The position numbers and the translations under genes are program-made. The notes below the pieces were generated by a model. The model saw nothing but the letters and a program-made list of their open reading frames with translations. It made no database searches and was not told where the DNA came from. Below, piece after piece: positions 36,800 to 48,890 of a stretch of 64,000 bases of DNA (its first letter is position 1; each line of letters begins with the position of its first letter). The stretch is from Vespula vulgaris. Taxonomy: Eukaryota; Arthropoda; Insecta; Hymenoptera; Vespidae. The DNA is taken from NCBI RefSeq assembly GCF_905475345.1, contig NC_066596.1, positions 186,001-250,000 on the forward strand. Direction: 5' to 3'.

Positions 36800-38430
36800 A
36801 CTATGTTACAACAAATATACATACATACAATAAAAAAGAAGACAGGAATAGTTATTGCTTCAATGACATGATCAAAGGTCAAAGCTAATTTTGAAATTGT
36901 TGATGAAATTGTCACAAAATGAAAGGTGCGTATATAAATATATTTATACGAAACGTTTCTATATGATAACGTTTTCATTTTCTCAAATAGATTTAAAATT
37001 TTTTCATTAATTATATTACAAAGACAAACTTATTAGAAAATTTATATAATTCATTACTATTTATTCTTCATCACTAAAATGTGATGTATGCTTTATCTTA
37101 TATATCAAAATTAATATATTAGATTATTTATTGTGAATACAAAACATGAATGTAGTACTTACAATTATGTAGCACATAATAAAAAAAAAAAGAGTATACA
37201 GATATAATATTGTAATATAAAAACATAAAATCATTTTAAATTTATAAAAATCGTAACATTATAATTACATGCAACATTATAATTAGATCAGGTTAAAAAA
37301 TATATTAAATATAATTGATAAATTTAGAGAAATATCTATGAACAAACGAATTTTCTACCAGTTATGAATTAGGAAAACGAAATAATTACCTTGCTAAAAC
37401 GAATCGATTAGAATAATAGATTTTATAAAGATATCAACTCCATGAGATACCTTGAAAATCACTTTTACTATTTCGAGATAAAGGACAAAGTAATAAAGTA
37501 ATCTTACGAAAATAAACATATTCTTAAAATAACGAAAATTCGTAATAAATATATCTTACGTGAATTTTAACATTGTTACGATCTCGCATATTATAATTAT
37601 GACACACAGATTAAAAGTAAGAATTCATCAACAATTTTGCTTCTTTATACAAGATAAATAAATCTAACCTCATATAAAAATAGGACGTGAAAAAAAGATC
37701 GTTGAAAATGATTCACTTGTGTATACAAAAAGAAAAAAAACCCGATTAGTCTTAAAAAAGATATTTAAAAATATCTAAATATAAAGATATTTATAAATGA
37801 AGTAATAAAAACATTGAAAAATTAATTTAAAGCTTTGAACATAATTGACTTCGAGAGTTATAGTCTCATAAATATGTATATATATACATTTCTTGACTGC
37901 CTCAAAGTATGGTGGGATTGTTCTAAATGAATTCGGCTCTTCTTGTGTATTCTCCTTTTTTGTGTGATTGTGTGTCGATGCAAAATAAATAAATAAATAC
38001 GCCGCACATACTCAACCACGCATACACACACTATAGAAAGAAAAAACTTATGAAACTTAAGAAGAGACAAGAATCTCCCGAGAAAAACACCATGCCACAC
38101 AATTTCCTGCAAGGATACTGCCACCAATTGACTTGTCGAGTTTAGTTTGGGAGCACCTCTTCCTTCCTTATATTTTCACGCAACTTCTTCTCTATCTCCT
38201 TTCCCTTAATCTTATTTCTATCACCAAATACTCGACCGTCTTTATTTGCGTTGACATCTCCCATCATTTTATCTCCCATCTTCGTCTTTCGCACAAACTG
38301 ATCTATATGATGGTCAACTTATCGAAGTAACTTAATACCAGTACCAACTTGTGTTTAAATTACATGCTTATGTGAATCGGGTATTGTAGAATAATAGAAA
38401 TCTCTATTATTTTCACCGATATGATAATAT
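36800..38430 (-). repeat. Segmental duplication block B (inverted copy of block A)
   Basis: Read on the minus strand, this block follows block A (23050-25760) in order. Examples are the 'ggtggcagtatccttgcagg' segment with 'ctcttcttaagtttcat', then 'gaattcatttagaac', then 'tttttataaatttaaa', then 'attaattttgatatataaga'. It lacks about 1 kb of block A. With block A it forms a large imperfect inverted repeat flanking the myosin V pseudogene and the 29.5-31.0 kb structure. Confidence 0.78.
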
Positions 38431-39224
38431 ATATTTATTTAAATAATGTAACATTTCTAGTATTCAATATTTTGTTGATGAATCCAATAAAATCATTTTT
38501 TGGCATACACGAATGCAATATTATTCACACGATGACATAATAACTATAACCAAAGACCGAAACCGAATAAGATTTGTTATAGTATTTTAACAATTGTTTT
38601 ATCAATGCCATTTAATTATTCACAAATATAAAAAAGAATTATGGTAATGCATTAGCACTCTCATTTACTTATCTTTTACGCTTCCATGTTATTATATTAA
38701 CCATAACATTTGTTCCTAGTATAACATGTTACAGTTAATGTACGGTATATTGAGAATATAATAGAAAGTTTCGTTATTATTATAAACAAACATCTTTGTT
38801 TCATATAAGTAACCATTCGTGAAGAAATTGATCGAAGGATGTGGATAATTTAATACAATTAACTGAACTCAACTTGGAGTAATCACTTGAAAAGTAAAGG
38901 ATTCGGATTCAAGTTTGGTGCAGATATTTTAGTAAATAATAAAGATTAAATTTCTTGATATAATGCCAAACTTAGATTGTAACTATTGCTCCCTTCACGT
39001 GAATAAATATCAAAATAAATCAGTTTTTTCAAATTTTTATAAAATAAGAAATCTTAAAAATTATAATATATGATTTAAGTATGTATAATCTATAAATATT
39101 ATAAAAGATATAGAACTTTGTGATCGAATTCGCCTAATATCATTCAAAAAATGTATGACTTCAACGATAAATGCAGAAAAATTATATTTTTTTAAAGATA
39201 TATTTTCTTCCTGTATTAGCAAAA
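38431..39224. other. AT-rich spacer
   Basis: No recognisable content. Weak similarity to sequence upstream of block A may continue to about 38500. Confidence 0.5.
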
Positions 39225-39440
39225 GTTTACGCCATAAATTCACATGGTCATAATTTTTGTCATATTTTGATGATTAAGCACTGATTTAAAAGATTTAGAT
39301 AGTTCTTTTACACAAAATAATCAAATAACACCACAGAAGATATCCGATTTTTTAAAAATATTAGTTTCTTTACAAAAATCATATTTAAAAATAGATAATT
39401 TTTACGAGTAATTTTCATACAAATAAAAGCCTATTTTAAG
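39225..39440 (-). repeat. Foldback family copy 3 (partial)
   Basis: It starts at 'gtttacgccataaatt' and matches the reverse complement of 41761-42062 through 'ttttgatgat', 'gatatccgatttt' and 'aaaaatagataattttta'. The far arm is not recognisable, so this copy appears truncated or very diverged. Confidence 0.65.
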
Positions 39441-40914
39441 GCTGTTTATCCAATATCACTCGAGACATGTGCGTCAACGGCAAATGCAAAAAAAATGAAC
39501 TGAAAACGGATTAGAAAAACCATGTCCCTTCTCTTAATTCATCATATCGATTTCTATGCTTGCATAGACAATGTACTCATCACGTTGTCAGCGCGTGTGA
39601 GTTGAAGAATTGTACTGACAATAGGACATCAAACAATGTGTAATCATCAATTTTTACAAAACAGCTAGTATAATGTCAATACGTACTTCGTAAGAGAAAC
39701 AAAGCACGCGATTTCTAAATAGACATTGATGCTTTTTTCATATTTGATTGATGTTATGTGATTACTTTTTTGTATCTACCTAAAACAATTCCTTATAAAA
39801 ATAAATTGGCAATAATATTTTTTAAAAAACTGATAAATGTATTTATGTCTTGGAATATTAATAATATTATTATTATATTTAATAGTATTAATCTTCTATA
39901 ATAGTATTAATAATTTGTTATATCCTCTGTACGGTTTTCTTAGGATAGTTATTATTCTCAAAAAAACTCTCAATATCCTATTACAACATTGTCAATCTAC
40001 TCTAATGATTAGATCCTTAGGCCACATATTTGCTCACAATCAACTCCAAAAACATAAATGGTTTAAATCTTTAATTTCTTCCTTTCTAAACATGCATTTC
40101 AAGAACTTCCATGGATCTTGGAGCCAGCCAAGAGCTCATTTCCTGATGCAATAGGCCTTTTTGTCAAAGCATGAATCAATTAGAATCCCAATAATAAAGT
40201 TATTACCCAATAGGAAACAAATCTTTGAATTAATTTTATAAGTAGTCATCTAGATGCATCTGACGAAGGAGAAAATTAAATAAAGTAAGTCAGAAAAAAA
40301 CCGTAAATGCAGTCAGTATTTGTCTTTCTTTAAATCCAGTCATCAATTAGGTAATAAGTCTGCAACTATTTCTAAATATGTATTCTGTATTCAGTGAAGT
40401 TAAGTAATAATTAAGTAATAATAGGTATTCGATATTTCAAATTTATAAGCTATATTAAATTTATAGTCTAATAAATTTATCCACAAACCGATGAGTCTTC
40501 AAACAATAAATCGGTCTGTATTCTCTTATAACACCAACTAAACATTGTCAGTTTATTCCTTTGAGACAAGAAACCATCTACTTGTAGGAGATGTAAACTA
40601 CTTGGAATAGCTATTCTAATATTGCATCCATTAGGTCACTTCTTTCCCAACTACTAATATTCCAATCTACTTAATATTCTTATATTCCATTTATAGATCT
40701 CAGACCATACTTACCCAATTGTTCGTCTTTAAATTTATGCTGCTTAAGGTGAACTCATGGTAAAGGCTTCACGATCTAATCAAAAACTGATCGATCTTAA
40801 GTTATATTACAATCTGTATATCTTGTCATGTTGTTCAACAAAGTTCCGACAAAAAGGTTATAGTAAATTTGTGCATTACGTCATGGGCTATCTTACGATA
40901 CAATATTTATATAT
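39441..40914. other. Unassigned region
   Basis: No recognisable gene. An open frame at 39837-40154 (105 codons) is the longest here, but it is hydrophobic at the start and matches no family I know. It is probably chance. Confidence 0.45.
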
Positions 40915-41157
40915 GGATGGAGAGATAATATAATATAACATTGTATCATAACATATTATACACAGTAATGACAAATGAAGATCATTTTTTCTATTATATT
41001 TATATCTACTGTGTTTATTATTGTAACGATGATTTTATGAATATATACATGTAAAATGCGAGTTTATACAAAAGGAAAAAAATATGGGTAGGATAAATTT
41101 TTGATGGAAAAGGTTATTATCAGGATCTAATGAAATTCTATGTAACTAACTGTAAGA
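40915..41157 (+). repeat. Dispersed repeat D, copy 1
   Basis: Direct diverged copy of 62465-62675. Shared landmarks in order are 'ggatggagagataa', 'atcattttttctat', 'gagtttatac/tgaaa', 'ggatctaatgaaat' and 'aactgtaa'. No coding sequence was seen, and the type of element is unknown. Confidence 0.75.
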
Positions 41158-41760
41158 CAAAAAGTGAGTGGCGCCCAGGAAACTGTAGAAACCTTTAGAT
41201 TTTTTTCAAGGGAAATGAGTCACTAAGTTGAGGCATAATTACGGTCATACGTCAAAAAGCTCTTTCATAAACATTATTTTCCGAATTCAATATATAATAA
41301 TAATAATAAATTTCTATGTAAGTGTATGTAAATAATCAGATAATACATTTCGAAATAACAACGGAATATATACATATGATCATGGAGTTAAAAATAGCAG
41401 ACATTATAAAAAGACAACTGTGTCTAAAATGGCCCAAAAGAAAAAACATACGAAAGGATGATATAAACATATGCATTAGCTTTAAAGAAAACAAATCACT
41501 AATAGGTAAACATGCGATAATAAATATTACGTTATTCTAGATGATAATTATCATTGATGGATTATAATCAATGATGTATATTTAACTACTTTTATTCATT
41601 ATAGGAATAATTATTTAAAAATCTATAACTTATTCATTCCTTCAAAGTAACATATTATCATTAGATGGAATTGACATGTGTTATTTTTTCGATATACGTA
41701 CATAGGATAGCATAATGATATAAGCAGATTTGAATGAAATTTATGCAGCGCGTTACAAGC

Positions 41761-42062
41761 ATTTACTTCATAAATTTTCCTGGTTGCAATTTTTGTCCGA
41801 TGTTTATGATCAAAGGCTTTTTCAAAAAATAGAGGTTTTTGTATAAGAGATAATCATTTCAGATTTTCAAAACATGTTTTTACTTTCATGAAAATTACTC
41901 TTAAAAATTATCTATTTTTAGACATTATTTTTACAAAAAAAAATAACATTATTCTAAAATCGGATATGATTATCTTCTTTAAAAAATTTCTATTTTTTGA
42001 ACGAGTTCCTGATCATCAAAATTAGACAAAAATTGTGATGATGAGAATTTATGGCGTAAACC
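41761..42062. repeat. Foldback family copy 4
   Basis: The left arm 'atttacttcataaattttcc' through 'tttttgtccgatgtttatga' pairs with the right arm 'gatcatcaaaattagacaaa' through 'gagaatttatggcgtaaa'. The interior pairs partly through 'gattatcttctttaaaaaat'. The outer ends match the other family copies. Confidence 0.75.
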
Positions 42063-42819
42063 CTTCCAACCATATAGGAAAAGAATGTCCTTGTTTTTTG
42101 TCATATTCATTTCGAAATAATACGAACCGTTCAAGGCAAATCATTCGACCTACGATATGAAAATAGTCTTTTTACTACTCCCTTGTTTAACTTTTTCTTT
42201 TTTTGTTATGAGAAAAATTGTTTTATATATTTATATATGTGTATATTTTACAAATATGTATCTATATATAACAGTAACTAAAGTGATTTTCATTATACAT
42301 TGGAAAAGTTGGTTTAAAGAAAAAGAGGAAATTTTAATTTCAAGATTCAATAATTTGCTTTATATTTTATAAATTTTTCTATTCTTCTCCTTTCTCTTTT
42401 ATCTACTTTTTTTCTTCTATGAAAAATTGTATTCTGCATTTTAGTATTGTAATTCATAAATATATATCTAATTCATAAATATAGACAATAATGAAAACGT
42501 TCAATTTTGTTGTATCTTAAAAAATTTAATTATTCACTGTCAATCATAATACTTCAAAAGTACAGAGTAATAGCCTATTTTTAAGCGTGAAACTTAATAT
42601 TTGCCTAAATTATAGATAATCAATGATTATTTCATAATAATCTAACACAAAAAAAAAGACATGAAATGGGCTTCAATTTTAAAAATTTTAATTGGTTCAC
42701 TTAATTGAAAAGAAAATTTTAACGCATCAGTCATTGATGATAAAAGAGTATCGACAACTATTTCAATATATGCACTAAAAATAATTTTTATAAGGAATGA
42801 TGGTGAGGGAGCATTATGG

Positions 42820-42912
42820 CATGAATAAAATTGGGTTGTATTATATATATTTTACTTGTATCCAAAGTTTCAGAATTTATTGAATTTTTGGATTGCCTAT
42901 TCTTCCTTGTAA
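42820..42912 (+). pseudogene. Possible ELO-family (fatty acid elongase) exon fragment
   Basis: A short plus-strand frame gives 'SKVSEFIEFLDCLFFL', which resembles the S-K-x-x-E-F-x-D-T-x-F-F-V segment of very-long-chain fatty acid elongases just before the R-K-K and H-x-x-H-H motifs. It is followed by a donor-like CTT|GTAAGT. Neither the histidine box nor other ELO segments were found nearby. It could be a decayed exon or a chance match in hydrophobic AT-rich sequence. Confidence 0.25.
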
Positions 42913-45900
42913 GTATCAATGTTAAAAGACTGTTATCATTAAACATGTTAACAATTCTTTGTAACTTTTCCAGATTGTTACTTATAAATAATATTCAACA
43001 GTTTTCTAACTATTATGAAAATTCCAGCCGTTTAGTTGAATATAATTACATAGTTTCTAAAAAAATAAATACAAAGAATTTCAAAGTTTAACTCTTCATA
43101 ATGTCATATAACAAATCGCACACTTATTTACATATATATTTGTATTTTTTAACTTTTATTTCATTTTATCGGCACAAATTTAATTGTTTTTTATTTGAAG
43201 TTTTCATTGATCTTTACCATAAATTATGCTTTGTATAATATAACTATATTAGTATGAACAATATTAAAATTATCTACACGATCTTTGTGCAAATATTGAA
43301 TATAGCGCCTAAAAATAGGCATCACAGTGTACTTTTATCATATGTCCATATTGTAGTTCCGAGAACATTTCAGCGAACTAATTAAGATTTTAATTAAAAA
43401 ATAACTTAAAAATTTTGTTGATATCTAATGAATTGAAAACTTTATCTATAAAATAAAAAGATAATAAAAGAACTAATAATCGTAAAACAAGAAGTTTCCT
43501 TGTTTTCAAATTCGATTTAGTTAGACGAAATCATCAACCATGATGATAATTCGTCTGAAATACATCCAGTTTTATTTTACTCAATACGATTTGTATTTAC
43601 TCAATTTCAAAAGATTTATTCAAGTTTCCCATTCAAAATAGATAAAAGACGAGAAACAATAGCTCTTAATTTCTACCAATGTTATGTTTGATGCCATAAA
43701 ATATATTCTCAATCGAATATTGTATTTTAATATCTTTTCTTATTATATGATTTATATATATTTTGTATTATTTTTTAATTCATATATATTTTGTATAATT
43801 TTACATAATGATTTATAAAAGATAAGATGATCATTATTTTTCGTATTCAGTCAGGAAATTAAAACTTTGTCAAAGTACTTAATCAATGATGATGTAGAAA
43901 AAGATAAAGTAGTTTATTAATAATGACAATAATTTTTTTATATGATATTGATACAAATACATGAAAATAAATGTAATTCGCAAATATAAATTTGTTTAAT
44001 ATTTATTTATTCCAAGTAGTATCCAAATATATTCAAAATATAAATAATTTTTAATTAGTATCCACATATAATGTATTATAAAACAAAAAAAATGTTATAA
44101 CTTGAGTTGACATTAGAAAATTATTATCGCTCGTTTTCTCTCGGTACAAACATTCTCTTAGTATATATTTCTTCGTGTACATTTGTAAACTTAAAAGTAA
44201 AAAATGGAAATACTTTCATGAATATTAATTGTGTTAAGTATTTTAATTTTTTATAATGTATTCCTTTGCTTCTACTATTGAGAGTGCTATGCCTTAATCA
44301 AAAAAAAAAAAAAAAAATGATGTTTATAAATTTTATGAAAAAATAAAAACGTATAATTAAAAGTTTTCAATGTCTATTTCGTTCTTTAGATGCTTCCTTG
44401 TAATATTTTTACACCTCACATTATTTAACTTCTTTTTACTTGTTTTTGTCTTTTATTGCCTCATAATTTTATATTTTGCTGCATATTCCTGGTCTATCAC
44501 AAACTGCAATTATAAATTCATTAAAATGATGGTAATTATAAAAAAAATGTATATAGATGATTAGCTAGTAGTTAACAGTAGTAATTATATTTTACATCAT
44601 ATTAATGCTACTTACGTATATTTTGCAATTTCGTTTTTTTTTCTACGAAATTTTTGTTATCAATTGTTTGAATATCATAAATTCTTTGTTACATATTTAT
44701 TTTTTATTACAGAAGCTACTTTCTTTGCTAACTGAAGCAAAAAAATAGTTGAATTATGAACACTATCTGTAGCAATGAAAATATTACATTAAAAAGTATT
44801 GTATTCAATTCTTTCATTTGTTTAATAACTATACTGGTAATAAATTTAGATACTATGTTTCTCTGAAAATAATAAATTTGTATGTCAAACATAATTATTC
44901 AAAATATCTATATTAAATGGAATGATACTTACCACCAATATCAAATTAGATGCTTAGATTTTTGCTATATTTACAGTTTTTCTTAATTTTTTCATTAGCC
45001 AAATAAAAAATAAAATATTTTCTTTATCTACATCCTTGCTATATGAATAAAAAATATATATATATATAAATAGCTATAGAATAAAAAATATAATGATTTC
45101 TAGCTTATTTTCAAGTCTATAATTAAAAATTAAATTTTTAACAACTTGATCTGCTAGTTATATAAGAAAATGTCTAGTTGTAACTGTGTAATTAAGTCTA
45201 AAGTCAAACTTAGTAAAGTATCAACAAGATTAGAATAGACATAAGCCTTTACCATCAGAAATTTATCGAAGTTGTTTATAAATTTTACAATTTTGTCAAT
45301 ATGAAAAACAGGGAGTATAAAATTGATTAGCTGTGATGTTCTTAAATGAACTCATATATGTGCTTAAATGAGCTCAATAAAGATTAACTGTGTTCTGTGA
45401 AAAATAATTTAACAAGAAAATGATGTACAGCTGTAAATAGTCTTTTATTTACTTTACAGAAATACATACACTTACCATGGTAGATATATATCTAAAATTC
45501 TGTAATCATTTAGTAAGCGTTCTAATTAATAATAACTCTAATTAAATCTTATTCTTCTATATCTGCTACAATTGTTTTCTTGTTGATTTTATATGTACTA
45601 TCTTATTCATTTGTTTCCATAATGGATCCATGTAATTGTGGTAGTAATTGTTTTGATAAATATATCAAATATTGAATAAGATGTTACTCATTTTGCTTCA
45701 TATTATGAAAATACAATCTGTCTTCTGTCAGGCAAATATGTATTTGTTATTTCATTTTTCACTTTTGCATATATACAATATTTTCATTATTTCATTTCAT
45801 ATCCATTCAGTTTTCTTTGTCCTTGTTAATGTATGTATTATTTTCATAGCGATCATCATTGTCATTTTCATCTTCTTTTTCATTGTTTTTAGAAGTAGGT

Positions 45901-47959
45901 TATTTTTATTATGAATAATTCTGATTCTTTCTAAATGAGGCCAATTTATTTTTGAAATTAAATATTTTTTCTTAATTTGTTTAAAAAAAATGTGCTAGCT
46001 ATATAACAATATATAATAGTAATATATTAAATCTTAATTTACAGATACATTTTTTTAAATGTTAAAATAAGATAATAAAATTTGACTTGTAAAGGAATAA
46101 AATTGATTGAATGTATTATATATTCAAAAATTAATCTTCTGAAATTACTAATTATTTAGCATTGAAAACAATAAAAATACAATTTTCTGAAGCACAACCA
46201 TTAATATGACATAGATATCACGGATAAAATAATAGTACGTCCAAAACTGTTTTTATATTTTTGAATTAATATCATCACAAAAATTTGAACTAATTACAGA
46301 AGGTGTGAATATTCATTCTATTCATCTAATTGAGACTTCTTATTAAAAAATTCAAGAGTTGATTCAAAAATTGAAACTTCTTACAAAATCTTTTTAAAAA
46401 TTTATGATTTACTTGAAACATAAAATTGTTATATAAATATTGTTTAAATACATATGATGTGTTTGTCATATGTTCTTGTCAATATTGATTATAGAAAAAG
46501 AATATCTGTCTTTCTTGTATATTCTAAGAATTACTTATTTCAAGATTATAATAATTATATATTAAATTCAAGAGATTTCATTTATGAAATATTTCTTTTA
46601 ATTCATATCTTTGTCATTTTTTTCATTTCTGTATCATGTAATGAAAAACATTAATATCTATTTCACTTACTCTTTCAGAAATTATTTTAGATTGTTATAT
46701 TATAAAATAATATTAGATAATATATAATTTTATAAGAAAATCATTCATTTTATAACAATACCTGAAATGTTACACTGTATATTTTCCTTTATGACATATT
46801 GGTTTATTCCTTATTTTCATACAATCTTTCAAAACTATATTTAGTATTTCTAATTTTAATTATATTTTTTATACTTATGACTTTACTGATTAATCGATAT
46901 TAATGACTTACAAGTAGATTCCATAGTGATTAGCAAATACTATGCTATAGAAGTTAGATATCATTTTGAAAAATTCACATGGTATCATGATTAATCCTAT
47001 TTACTTGAATCTTTAAAATAGATATAATATTTAAACTGTATATTGATGTCTTTTAAATTATTTCCTTTATTGTGATTAAATATATACATAATGTATAACA
47101 GAATCTTTTATAGTTAATTTTATATTATATATTACACATATATTTCTATCGGAAGATTTTGATTTTGTTTAATTCAAGAAACAAAACAATTAATTTGGAT
47201 GAGGTTGTTCATTTTTTTATTACTGCGGCTCTCTAACGCTATTGTAACGAGATGTTCGATTCATAATTGTTTTCTCGGTTTCAATGTAAAACAAATAATT
47301 ATGCTCGGGGCACCAAAAATCAGTGACACATTTCTGAACCATCTATCATCGTAATTGGGCCGTAGATCCAAAAGAATAGACTATTCGTTAGAATTTTCAT
47401 ATGAGAGGAGAGGGCTATCAGTAGTGGAAACATTAGTTTATTCGCTATCGGGCTTTTGAGAGGAGTGGTTCTTCTGTTTCTAGAGAAGAATTTCGAAGTT
47501 CTTTATCTCCTATCTTTTCTGATACACTTGCTGTTGTTTAGTTGGGTAATATCTTAAATATTTTATTTATGTATCTTTTTTTTTTTAATATAAGAATTTC
47601 TAAGAATTTTAAGTAATCTGATTTACGCATTCTAATAATTTACCAAAATCCGATGAAGAGATAGCGCAAAATTTTCTTTATTCATATATCATGTTATCAG
47701 TATACATAATGTTGTCTAACAATTTTTTGTGTATGATTTTCATATTATTATTTCATTATTTATTTGATCGGAAACGTATTAGTATTTTAGAAAATTTCAA
47801 TCGACATGTTGTGACACATTTTGTTCAATAGTTATTTTTTTCTATTACATGTAATAATCTTTTACATACATCTGTTATGTGTTACATATATTTGTAGTTT
47901 TGTTATACACTATCTATTACGAATTTTTGAATTTAGAACATTGCGTTTAATTCCGTAAG
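42913..47959. other. Long AT-rich region without a recognised gene
   Basis: About 5 kb of very AT-rich DNA whose open frames are short and rich in Ile, Phe and Leu, as expected by chance. A less AT-rich island at 47190-47530 has no identifiable motif. Confidence 0.55.
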
Positions 47960-48890
47960 AATTGCTTTATTACTTTGTCCTTTTTTATTATCAGCATTTG
48001 CTATTTGTCTATTCTTATTGTTGCTTATCCTATGATCTTAGAAAGTCATTTATAATCTGATGAAATATACACTATCATAGTAATAATCAGTTTGTATTCG
48101 TTAAAAATATATCTCATTCATTGTTTTTGTGTAAAATTGTTTTGTTATTCTTCAATATTTATTATAAAAATATTGTTATAAAACGGAAGTAAAATGCGAG
48201 TATTAGGAAACAAGGATTATATGCATAAATATTTTACATAATATATATGAAATTTTGTTTTGAAGTTATAGAGGTGACTTCTTTTTTGAATGTTTATTGT
48301 TCTTATTCATTTTAGATCGCTTCGACAAGTTAACCATTGTTCTTTTGTTCGATTCTTGCTCTCTATAGAATCGTTACTTTGTATCGAGTAGAGGTGACTT
48401 TTTTGGTTATATATGTGTACATAGTATATTATTTGCTTTCAATCACTCCAGAAAGTTAAAAGTTTTTCTGTTGTTTAATTTTCATTTCGAAGGTGTTATC
48501 TCATTCATTTGCTCATCTCAAGGTAATGGAGGTTACTTTTTCTGTAATGTCTGTTATTCTAATTTGCTTTCAATCGCTTTAACATGGTAATCGTTCTTCT
48601 TTTCTTTTACTCGCAACGCGTAAAAATTTATTTTCGTTTTTAATAAAATTTGGTATCCTTATGTAATTAGAAAATATTGCAGCAATTTTTATAAATTTCA
48701 TACGATATTTTTTGTATTAGTTTTTTAGATTCTGTATTATTTTATAATTGTATTTATATAGTTCATTTATGTTTATAATAAATAATATCAACATTAATTT
48801 TGATATTCAAGATAAAATATAAATCCTAGTTCAAAAATAAACAATAAATAATAAATAATAATGAAAGGTTCGTACAAATTTTCTAAGAAA
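47960..48890 (+). repeat. Segmental duplication block C (partial direct copy of block A)
   Basis: It matches block A (about 24640-25560) in order. The anchors are 'tttttgtgtaaaatt' with the following AT stretch, 'aggtgacttct', 'ttttataaattt', and then 'attaattttgatattcaaga' with 'aataataaataataatgaaa'. The 48271-48620 portion is expanded into three tandem-like units where block A has one. Confidence 0.72.
48271..48620 (+). repeat. Three diverged tandem units inside block C
   Basis: Units start with 'gaggtgactt' at 48271, 'gaggtgactt' at 48391 and 'gaggttactt' at 48529. Each is followed by a stretch like 'tttcaatcgctttaac' and 'ggtaatcgttctt'. Spacing is about 120-140 bases. Confidence 0.65.

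Noticed and set aside
39837..40154. 105-codon plus-strand frame with a hydrophobic start
   Set aside because: Composition follows AT-rich DNA and no family motif was found. A frame of this length is plausible by chance in 64 kb.
45672..45914. Very hydrophobic 80-codon frame that could be read as a membrane protein
   Set aside because: T-rich DNA gives Phe/Ile/Leu runs in any frame; no family pattern and no other support.
48330..48370. Sequence resembling a tRNA T-arm ('gttcgattc')
   Set aside because: No cloverleaf could be built around it, and it lies inside the block C tandem units.
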